Source of the DNA: Deltaproteobacteria bacterium
GTDB lineage: Bacteria; Desulfobacterota; Syntrophia; Syntrophales; UBA5619
Reading direction: 5' to 3'
DNA length: 6,884 nt
NCBI GenBank assembly: GCA_021372695.1
Contig: JAJFTY010000012.1
Location: forward strand, 1-6,884
The notes beneath the pieces are model-generated. The model was not told the DNA's origin and searched no databases. It saw only the letters and a list, made by a program, of their open reading frames with translations. Of the stretch, positions 1 to 4,789 are shown in pieces (the stretch's first letter is position 1; the number at the start of each line of letters is the position of its first letter). The position numbers were made by a program, and so were the translations under genes.

Positions 1-1
1 C

Positions 2-1117
2 TACAGCCACATCAGCCATGACTGGAACCCGCCTCTGACCCATCTCCACCTGAAACTCGAAGGGGCGACGGAATACAGCGCCCTGCTGTACATCCCCGCG
101 AAGGCCCCCTTCGATCTCTTCTCCCAGGAGCAGAAACACGGGATTCAGCTCTACTCCAAGCGGGTCTTCATCATGGATAACTGCAAGGAGCTCATGCCCC
201 GGTACCTGGCCTTCGTGAAGGGGGTCGTCGACGCGCCCGACCTCAATCTGAACGTCAGCCGCGAGATCCTCCAGCAGGACGCCCTGGTCCGGAACATCAA
301 GAAGAACCTGGTCAAGAAAATCCTCGATCTGCTTGTGGAGATGGAGCCGGAAAAATATGAGACCTTCTACGAGGCGTTCGGCCCGATCTTCAAGGCCGGC
401 ATTTCCGAGGACTTCGACAACAAGGAGAGAATCGCGTCGCTTTTGCGCTACAAGACGACCCACTCCGGCGGGAAGTACTCGTCGCTTGCGGACTATGTCG
501 GCCGGATGAAGCCGGACCAGAAGGAGATCTACTACATCACCGGCGACAACCTGACCGCGCTTTTGAACAGCCCCCACCTGGAACGGCTGAAGGAAAAGGA
601 CCTCGAAGTCCTCCTCATGACGGACCCCATCGACGAATGGGTGATCCGGGATCTCCAGGAATATGAGAAAAAGAGCTTCCGGAGCGCCGAAAAGGGGGAT
701 CTCGACCTGGAGAAGGTGGACGACGCGAAAAAAGCAGAATATGCCGCCCTCTTCGATTTCATCAAGACGTACCTTTCGGAGAAGGTCAAGGAGGTGAAGC
801 CCTCCACCCACCTGAAGGATTCCGTGGCCTGCCTTTCGGGAGAGGCCTACGACATGAGCGCCTATCTGGAGAAGATCCTCAAGGCGAGCGGGCAGGAGCT
901 GCCGAAGACCAAGCGGGTTCTGGAGCTCAACATGGACCATCCGCTCCTGGCCAGGATCAAGGCGCTCTACGAAAAGGACAAGGAGGCCGCGGCGCTTGCG
1001 GACTACACGGACCTGCTGTTCGACATGGCGGTCATTGCGGAAGGGGGAAAGCTGGAGAACCCCTCCCGGTTCAGCAAACTGCTGGGCGACCTGATGACCG
1101 GCGCCCTGGACGGTTGA
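2..1117 (+). CDS. htpG: Molecular chaperone HtpG (bacterial Hsp90), 3' part only
   Basis: HtpG is a cytosolic, dimeric, ATP-dependent chaperone that remodels client proteins. The reading frame is open from the first full codon at position 2, so the true start lies upstream; 371 residues are visible of a family length of about 620-650, and the N-terminal ATPase domain is missing. The segment begins inside the middle domain with the Hsp90 hallmark HISHDWNPPLTHLHLKLEG and continues through a LLYIPAKAPFDLF stretch. The middle-domain loop LNVSREILQ follows, and its Arg (visible residue 87, codon 260-262) corresponds to the arginine that contacts the ATP gamma-phosphate in Hsp90 proteins. The C-terminal dimerisation domain fills roughly residues 240-371 and ends with LENPSRFSKLLGDL, without an MEEVD tail, as expected for a bacterial form. 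Codon use is uniformly GC-rich and no disruption is seen. The next gene starts 28 bases downstream on the same strand. Identification is secure. Confidence 0.97.
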   Translation, partial: YSHISHDWNPPLTHLHLKLEGATEYSALLYIPAKAPFDLFSQEQKHGIQLYSKRVFIMDNCKELMPRYLAFVKGVVDAPDLNLNVSREILQQDALVRNIKKNLVKKILDLLVEMEPEKYETFYEAFGPIFKAGISEDFDNKERIASLLRYKTTHSGGKYSSLADYVGRMKPDQKEIYYITGDNLTALLNSPHLERLKEKDLEVLLMTDPIDEWVIRDLQEYEKKSFRSAEKGDLDLEKVDDAKKAEYAALFDFIKTYLSEKVKEVKPSTHLKDSVACLSGEAYDMSAYLEKILKASGQELPKTKRVLELNMDHPLLARIKALYEKDKEAAALADYTDLLFDMAVIAEGGKLENPSRFSKLLGDLMTGALDG

Positions 1118-1145
1118 AGGCAGGTTGGCCGAAGGAAGGCGATGA

Positions 1146-1493
1146 ATGAAACGTTTGACGCGAACCGTGGCGCTCTCGATGATCCTGGCGGCCGGGGTGA
1201 TGGTGCTGGTGTGGCCGCTCGCTTATGAGAAGTATCGGGAGCTTGTCAAACCGGACCCTTATCAGCTCGTTTTCACCGACGGCAAGCGCTCCTGGTCTCT
1301 CGACACGGGGGCCCTCAAGCTGAAGACCGAGGAGGGGACCGGGATCCGGTACCTGGAGGTGTACGCGAGGATTACCTACACATTCACCGAGTTCTACGAT
1401 ATAAACCATTACTGGATGCAGACCGCCAGCCGGCAGTGGCAGCCCATCACTGCCACGGGCTGCAACAAGGAAGGCGACATCCTCGAGTCTTGA
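1146..1493 (+). CDS. Small exported protein of unknown family, probably ended early by an in-frame TGA
   Basis: This 115-residue reading frame starts at ATG 1146, six bases after a good Shine-Dalgarno sequence (AGGAAGG, 1133-1139). The ATG at 1142 is in another frame and gives no sensible protein. Residues 1-26 form a basic N-terminus (MKRLTR) followed by a hydrophobic run, so a signal peptide or membrane anchor. The remainder is polar with alternating beta-like segments (YQLVFTDGKRSWSLDTGAL, then LEVYARITYTFTEFY). It lacks a lipobox. The final codons GDILES run straight into TGA 1491-1493, after which the frame continues coherently to 1604 (separate entry). The overall pattern, a short exported beta-rich protein ending in W..L.PGSL.E..YDA, recalls surface-adhesin-E-type small exported proteins, but this is a by-eye resemblance only. 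It lies 28 bases after htpG and may be co-transcribed with it. It could be an intact short protein, a nonsense-mutated gene, or a recoded one. Confidence 0.6.
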   Translation: MKRLTRTVALSMILAAGVMVLVWPLAYEKYRELVKPDPYQLVFTDGKRSWSLDTGALKLKTEEGTGIRYLEVYARITYTFTEFYDINHYWMQTASRQWQPITATGCNKEGDILES

Positions 1494-1604
1494 AACCTCA
1501 AGGAAGTCGGGTCCTCGTGGAGGGCCCTCGAACCGGGTTCGCTGGAAGAAAAGATCTACGACGCGGCCCTGGCGGCTGCCAGGAAGAAGGGGATTCTTCC
1601 CTGA
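1494..1604 (+). other. In-frame coding continuation beyond the internal TGA (readthrough, recoding or pseudogene tail)
   Basis: Immediately after TGA 1491-1493 the same frame stays open for 36 codons and then stops at TGA 1602-1604. The translation begins NLKEVGSSWRALEPGS and goes on through LEEKIYDAALAAARKKG. It looks like genuine protein: third positions are mostly G or C (aac ctc aag gaa gtc ...), the composition is balanced, and it ends with an amphipathic helix-like stretch. Read through, the gene would encode 152 residues, 1146-1604. No initiation codon or ribosome site suggests that this part starts on its own. Explanations are a recent nonsense mutation, a sequencing error, or UGA recoding. 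Confidence 0.6.
1509..1527 (+). promoter_or_regulatory. Hairpin just downstream of the internal TGA, geometrically compatible with a bacterial SECIS
   Basis: GGGTCCTC (1509-1516) pairs with GAGGGCCC (1520-1527) over eight base pairs, one of them a G·U, closing a GTG loop at 1517-1519. Fifteen bases separate the TGA (1491-1493) from the stem and 23 separate it from the loop. Known bacterial SECIS elements sit directly after the UGA, have an apical loop about 16-37 bases away and carry a G among the first loop bases, so position and loop are compatible. The three-base loop is at the small end, no bulged U is evident, and GC-rich coding DNA makes hairpins easily, so this is suggestive only. Confidence 0.3.
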
Positions 1605-1670
1605 ACGCAAGAGCGCCGGCTCAGGCCAGCACTCTTTCTGCCCAAAGACCCGGCCACGGTTGCCTGCTCG

Positions 1671-1696
1671 GCCCCGGCGCCGGGACGGCCGCCGTC
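1671..1696. terminator. GC-rich inverted repeats between convergent genes, possible weak bidirectional terminator
   Basis: Between the stop at 1604 and the end of the convergent lipoprotein gene at 1698 lies a perfect 12-base palindrome, CCCGGCGCCGGG (1673-1684). It directly abuts a 5-bp hairpin GACGG-ccg-CCGTC (1684-1696). Their position where two genes converge suits a shared terminator. Neither side is followed by a T-run, so an intrinsic terminator is not demonstrated. The rest of 1605-1697 shows nothing recognisable. Confidence 0.25.
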
Positions 1697-1697
1697 A

Positions 1698-2306
1698 TCA
1701 TTGATAGAAGAGGAAAGGGAACGCGCTCAGGAAAATCGTGATGAGCTCATCGCCTTCCTGCTGGTTGGCCTTCAGATACGAGAAGAGCAGATCGAAAGAA
1801 TAGGACCGGTCGTCCTTGAATTTCATGGTGATGCCCTTGTCGGTGACCACGGGTTCTCCGTCGGCGACGACATCGATCCGCCCGAACCGGGTCACCCCGT
1901 CCTTCAGGTAGACGTCGCACAGGCCTTCTTTGCTGCACGTCAGCATCAGTTCCGCCACCGGATTGAAATAGAAAGCGATGATCGAATAGTCGCCCCCGGA
2001 CGAGCCGGCCCCTTCCTTTTCTTTGAACATATAGACGACGTAACGGCCATTCTCCGACGATTTGACCCGGTCGAGCGTTATCTCGCCCGCTTGTATCCTG
2101 CGACAGATTGCGGTCGCGTAGTCAAAGCCCATCCGGTTCGTTTTTGCGACGATGTCCACGTACATGGGGATCAATTTCTCTTTGGCCTCTTTTTGATCGA
2201 TCTGCTGCGGATTGATGATCGGCGCCCGCGTCGTCACTTCCGCGCAACCGACGACCACGGATAGACAGAGCGCTGCAACCGATATCCGAAGAGCCTTGCC
2301 GTTCAT
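1698..2306 (-). CDS. Putative outer-membrane lipoprotein of unknown function
   Basis: This minus-strand gene encodes 202 residues. I place the start at the ATG complementary to 2304-2306 because a strong Shine-Dalgarno (AAAAGGAGG) lies nine bases upstream and the protein then opens with a proper lipoprotein signal, MNGKALRISVAALCLSVVVGC. The frame is open further upstream to 2444, but that extension is Arg/Cys-rich and unconvincing. The lipobox is VVGC with the lipidated Cys at residue 21; Ala at +2 is neutral for retention, so outer-membrane sorting is inferred. The mature part is a mixed alpha/beta domain: a helical stretch (EAKEKLIPMYVDIVAKTNRMG), then several strand-like segments including GRYVVYMFKEKEG, DYSIIAFYFNP and GITMKFKDDRSYSF. 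Two mature cysteines, LTCSKEGLC, might pair. It converges with the small exported gene ending at 1493/1604. I do not recognise the family. Confidence 0.75.
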   Translation of the reverse strand: MNGKALRISVAALCLSVVVGCAEVTTRAPIINPQQIDQKEAKEKLIPMYVDIVAKTNRMGFDYATAICRRIQAGEITLDRVKSSENGRYVVYMFKEKEGAGSSGGDYSIIAFYFNPVAELMLTCSKEGLCDVYLKDGVTRFGRIDVVADGEPVVTDKGITMKFKDDRSYSFDLLFSYLKANQQEGDELITIFLSAFPFLFYQ

Positions 2307-2315
2307 CTGACACTG

Positions 2316-2324
2316 CCTCCTTTT
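2316..2324 (-). promoter_or_regulatory. Shine-Dalgarno site fixing the lipoprotein start
   Basis: On the minus strand this reads AAAAGGAGG, a near-perfect anti-SD match nine bases before the ATG at 2306. It is the main reason for preferring this start over the longer open frame reaching 2444. Confidence 0.7.
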
Positions 2325-2415
2325 CAAACCCTCAACGATGTTCCCGTACGCGCATCCGGGCACGCAACACAGCCAAACACTCCACCGTCCCCGGCGGCCT
2401 GGTCTTTGTGACGTT

Positions 2416-2451
2416 CCCCGCAAGCGGGGCCGGACTCCTGCCATTTGCAGG
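2416..2451. repeat. Two adjacent short hairpins in the region upstream of the lipoprotein gene
   Basis: CCCCGC-aa-GCGGGG (2416-2429) and CCTGC-cattt-GCAGG (2437-2451) lie seven bases apart, about 110-145 bases upstream of the minus-strand lipoprotein start. Neither is followed by a clear T-run on either strand. They could be leader structure, operator-like sites or chance. Apart from these, 2325-2584 shows nothing recognisable. Confidence 0.3.
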
Positions 2452-2594
2452 CTATCGCAGCCCTGCCGCGCCCTTCAATGAGGATCGATCGGTTGCATAA
2501 TGGTAGGTGAAACCTGGGAGCTCGAAACGACCATTGCAATCCGGGACGCAATGCAATATGGGGTGCCCCGCAGTAATGATTTCGAAAGGCCATC

Positions 2595-2831
2595 ATGAAT
2601 CACTCTTCCGACATACACGAGACCAGGAAAGTTCTTGCGAACCTTTGCCGAATCTGGACAGTGACCGTGCCGCTCGTCTTGGCGGGCCTTCCCACGGTCG
2701 CGGCGGCAGGGGATGAGGCGCCGCCGGCCCCGCGACGCCATCGATGGATGATCGGAAGCCGGGAAGGGGATCGACGGCAGGCGTCGGGTGCCGCGAATTC
2801 CGCTAAAGTCCGCCATCGAAACGGCCGATGA
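2595..2831 (+). CDS. Doubtful short ORF with a signal-peptide-like N-terminus
   Basis: A 78-codon frame begins at ATG 2595, five bases after AAAGG (2585-2589). Residues 11-38 look like an export signal: a basic n-region near RK, the hydrophobic run WTVTVPLVLAGLP, and a signal-peptidase-like site VAAA-GDEAP. After residue 47 the sequence becomes very Arg-rich (RRHRW, then GDRRQ and KVRHRNGR) with no recognisable domain, and it ends at TGA 2829-2831. This may be a small secreted protein, or the surviving 5' end of a longer exported protein whose mature part was lost or frameshifted. No continuation could be found in the other two forward frames, which soon meet stops. It lies upstream of the palindromic element at 2888. 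The signal peptide is the only support. Confidence 0.3.
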   Translation: MNHSSDIHETRKVLANLCRIWTVTVPLVLAGLPTVAAAGDEAPPAPRRHRWMIGSREGDRRQASGAANSAKVRHRNGR

Positions 2832-2887
2832 GTCTGTATTCGGCCCGGGGGGAAATGATGACACCGGCAACAATATATGCCAAAGCC

Positions 2888-2975
2888 GTCATTCCGGCGA
2901 ATCCCGGATCCGGTCCGGGATTTGCCGGAATCCAGAATTAATTTGACTGGATGCCGGATCGGGTCCGGCACGACA
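2888..2975. repeat. REP-like composite palindromic element
   Basis: The first hairpin pairs 2891-2908 with 2914-2931 over 18 positions, including one G·U (2899/2923), around a 5-base loop; its arms start ATTCCGGC and end GCCGGAAT. A second hairpin, TGCCGGA-tcggg-TCCGGCA, spans 2952-2970. The two are joined by a third complementary pair, ATCCAG (2930-2935) and CTGGAT (2947-2952), so alternative folds are possible. Elements of this design (GTCATTCCGGC ... GCCGGAATCCAG ... CTGGATGCCGGA) are familiar as dispersed intergenic repeats in many proteobacterial genomes; that is from memory and was not searched. It lies 50 bases before the chosen peptidase start and is translated only if an implausible upstream start at 2877 is used. 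Confidence 0.75.
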
Positions 2976-3026
2976 ATCCAGGTGTTGAGGTGCCGGAGTA
3001 ATATCGGAAGCCGCCGGAAAGCGAAA

Positions 3027-4322
3027 GTGAAGAAAAAGATCATCCATTCCGTTGCAGTTCTGTTGCTCGTGTTCATCTCCTCGCCGCTCCCGGCGCTCGA
3101 AGTAGCCGACATCAATCAGGCCATTCGCGACCAGGGCGCCAGCTGGGTGGCGGGGGAAACGCCCCTGTCGAAGCTTTCCCCCGAGGAGCGGAGGCGTCGC
3201 CTGCCGCCGCCCCGGGGCAGGTGGCTCAAAGAGGCGGATCGCCGGCCCCAGTCCTCCCGGCAGGCCGCCGCGGCCGACCTCCCTGCCAGGTTCGATTGGC
3301 GAAACGTCAACGGCCACAGTTACGTCACCGGCGTCAAGGACCAGGGGAAATGCGGCGCCTGTTGGGCCTTTTCCGCCACGGCGGCACTCGAATCCCGCGT
3401 CCTCATCGCCAGCCAGACGCCCGATACGGAGTTGAACCTTTCGGAACAGTCGATGGTGTCGTGCGATGAAAGACAATATGGGTGCGGTGGCGGGTTTCTC
3501 GATTACGCGGTCGAATACCTGCAAGCGACCGGTATTCCCCTGGAAAGTTGCTATCCCTTCACTTCCGGGGGAGGGATCGCCGGCGCCTGCGGGCGGTGTG
3601 CCGACTGGCGGCAGAACAGTTACCGGATTACCGCTTTTGAGGATGTCTCCAACCCGGTTGCGGCCACCAAAAGCGCCATCGTCAGCCATGGGCCGGTGAT
3701 CACGGGGATACTCATTTATCAGGACTTTCTTTCCTACAAATCGGGAATCTACAGTCACGTCACCGGCACGGTAGTGGCAGGGCATGCGGTCGTTCTGGTC
3801 GGCTACGATGATGCGGACCAGTGTTGGATCGCCAAGAACAGCATGGGATCGGATTGGGGGGAAAACGGGTTTTTCAAAATCAAGGCCGGGACGAACGAGT
3901 GCAATATCGAGCAAGAGGCCTACGACCTGATCTACGCCACGGTACCCGGCGCCTCCTTTGTGCTGACCCCTGCGAGCGCCGATTTCGGGATGCTCCTGTC
4001 TCCGGATCAGCCATCCCGGACCCTTTCTTTCACCATCACGAACAACGGGTCGGTGCCGCTGGAAGAGATCTCCCCGGAGGTCACGAACCCGAAGTATTCC
4101 GTTTCCCCCCTTGCCGTCTCACCGATCGCCTCGGCGGCTTCGGCAGAGATCCAGGTCACGTATATGGCCGGGGCCGGGAAGACACCCGATACCGGGGAGC
4201 TGCGCGTGGTTTCCGCCGGGATCACCCGCGGCAGTCCATTGACCGCCCGAACGAACACCCGGCCCCTGCAGCCGGCCAATTTTCCGGATTCCCGCGAAAG
4301 CGGAGTCCGTCGTGGGCAGTAA
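3027..4322 (+). CDS. Secreted papain-family (C1A) cysteine peptidase with C-terminal ASH/Ig-like domain
   Basis: The protein would be 431 residues, starting at GTG 3027, where a clean signal peptide begins (KKKIIHSVAVLLLVF, cleavage near PLPA at about residue 23). The upstream ATG at 2877 would translate the palindromic repeat and bury the signal, so I reject it. A weak SD (GGAAA, 3016-3020) precedes the GTG. Residues about 24-84 form a propeptide with LSPEERRRRLPPP. The mature C1A domain starts near LPARFDWR (about 85). The catalytic set is complete: Gln106 (VKDQG), Cys112 (CGACWAFSA), His253 (AGHAVVLVGY) and Asn271 (IAKNSMGSDWGENG). Several other cysteines could form disulphides. Residues about 311-409 form a beta-sandwich domain (LTPASADFGMLL, LSFTITNNGSVPLEEISPEV) of ASH/choice-of-anchor-D type. 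The last residues are encoded by a palindromic repeat. The role is presumably extracellular or periplasmic proteolysis; substrate unknown. The DUF4907 gene follows after eight bases, indicating an operon. Confidence 0.93.
   Translation: MKKKIIHSVAVLLLVFISSPLPALEVADINQAIRDQGASWVAGETPLSKLSPEERRRRLPPPRGRWLKEADRRPQSSRQAAAADLPARFDWRNVNGHSYVTGVKDQGKCGACWAFSATAALESRVLIASQTPDTELNLSEQSMVSCDERQYGCGGGFLDYAVEYLQATGIPLESCYPFTSGGGIAGACGRCADWRQNSYRITAFEDVSNPVAATKSAIVSHGPVITGILIYQDFLSYKSGIYSHVTGTVVAGHAVVLVGYDDADQCWIAKNSMGSDWGENGFFKIKAGTNECNIEQEAYDLIYATVPGASFVLTPASADFGMLLSPDQPSRTLSFTITNNGSVPLEEISPEVTNPKYSVSPLAVSPIASAASAEIQVTYMAGAGKTPDTGELRVVSAGITRGSPLTARTNTRPLQPANFPDSRESGVRRGQ
4285..4309. repeat. Repeat-like hairpin forming the 3' end of the peptidase gene
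   Basis: CGGATTCC(C)GC pairs with GCGGAGTCCG around a GAAA tetraloop, ten pairs with one bulged C and one G·U. It lies within the last codons of the peptidase, starting at about residue 420, and ends ten bases before the stop codon at 4320. Its form, TTCCCGCGAAAGCGG, resembles the common GATTCCCGC/GCGGGAATC dispersed palindromes and broadly resembles the element at 2888-2975. There is no T-run, so it is probably not a terminator, and the next gene starts 22 bases later. Confidence 0.55.
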
Positions 4323-4330
4323 AGGACGAG

Positions 4331-4738
4331 ATGCCATTCATGGATGATATCAAAAGAACAGCCCTTATCTCTCTTGCCGTTTTTCTTGTCCTGTGTATCC
4401 TTGCGAATTTTCCTGGAACATCGATATCCGCAGATGAAGCCGCCGGTAAACAGGAAACCAAAAAAGAGATAAAAAAACAAAAGAACCCCTATGCTGAAGC
4501 GGATATAACCATCAAAATCATTCCTTCGGTTAATCATAGTTTCGGATATGACATTCTCTTATATGGCAGGACATTGGTGCATCAGCCCCATATTCCGGGT
4601 TTGCCTGGGAATGAAGGTTTTGCCACCAGGGAAAAGGCACAAAAAGTAGCGGAATTTGTGGTGAGGAAGATAAGAAACAATGAGATGCCGCCCACGGTAA
4701 CCATTGAGGATTTGAATAACATGGGTGTGTTGAAATAA
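4331..4738 (+). CDS. Small exported DUF4907-type protein
   Basis: The gene gives 135 residues from ATG 4331, preceded by AAAGGA (4321-4326). The in-frame ATG at 4340 is an alternative start (132 residues). Residues 8-33 hold a signal or anchor segment (ALISLAVFLVLCILANFP) with possible cleavage near SISA-DE. A Lys-rich linker follows (residues 40-51, KQETKKEIKKQK). The conserved domain is at residues about 58-134: FGYDILLYGRTLVHQ, then HIPGLPGNEGFATREKA, VAEFVVRKI and MPPTVTIEDLNNMGVL. This order matches my recollection of DUF4907 (an N-x-G-Y-D strand, an IPG..G..GF turn, and a final PPT.T...L..), a short exported family best known from Bacteroidota; molecular function unknown. The gene starts eight bases after the peptidase stop, and the Kelch gene follows after 51 bases. 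Base composition differs sharply from its neighbours: I count 126 G+C in the 300 bases 4381-4680 (42%), against about 62-65% in sampled lines of the adjoining genes, which suggests a separate origin. Confidence 0.85.
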   Translation: MPFMDDIKRTALISLAVFLVLCILANFPGTSISADEAAGKQETKKEIKKQKNPYAEADITIKIIPSVNHSFGYDILLYGRTLVHQPHIPGLPGNEGFATREKAQKVAEFVVRKIRNNEMPPTVTIEDLNNMGVLK

Positions 4739-4772
4739 GAACCCATCGCAGGACAGACTATTGCCGGGGAAA

Positions 4773-4779
4773 AGGTGAG
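4773..4779 (+). promoter_or_regulatory. Shine-Dalgarno site for the Kelch/Ig gene
   Basis: AAGGTGA sits ten bases before ATG 4790, and the following codons give a typical signal peptide. It supports this start for a gene whose 3' end lies outside the window. No promoter or terminator is apparent in the 51-base gap after the DUF4907 gene, so co-transcription is likely. Confidence 0.55.
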
Positions 4780-4789
4780 AAACGTACCT

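Noticed and set aside
1071..1741. Open frames 1071-1610 (minus) and 1436-1741 (plus)
   Set aside because: They overlap the htpG end and the small exported gene with Arg/Gly/Pro-rich shadow-type translations. The coherent frame is 1146-1604 on the plus strand.
1701..2264. Plus-strand open frame opposite the lipoprotein gene
   Set aside because: The minus-strand frame has a strong ribosome site, lipobox and balanced composition; the plus frame is its shadow, rich in Arg, Asp and His.
2855..2941. Tiny frame starting ATGATGACACCG and reading into the palindromic element
   Set aside because: Nearly all of it is translated repeat and there is no independent sign of coding.
2877..3026. Longer N-terminus for the peptidase from ATG 2877
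   Set aside because: The added 50 residues are translated palindromic repeat and would bury a clean signal peptide that begins at GTG 3027.
2600..3914. Minus-strand frames 2600-3115 and 2889-3914 opposite the peptidase region
   Set aside because: The peptidase on the plus strand has all catalytic motifs; the opposite frames have no recognisable domain.
3821..4330. Upstream extension of the DUF4907 frame inside the peptidase gene
   Set aside because: It overlaps the peptidase catalytic and ASH domains in another frame and has non-protein-like composition; the start at 4331 has a ribosome site and a signal peptide.
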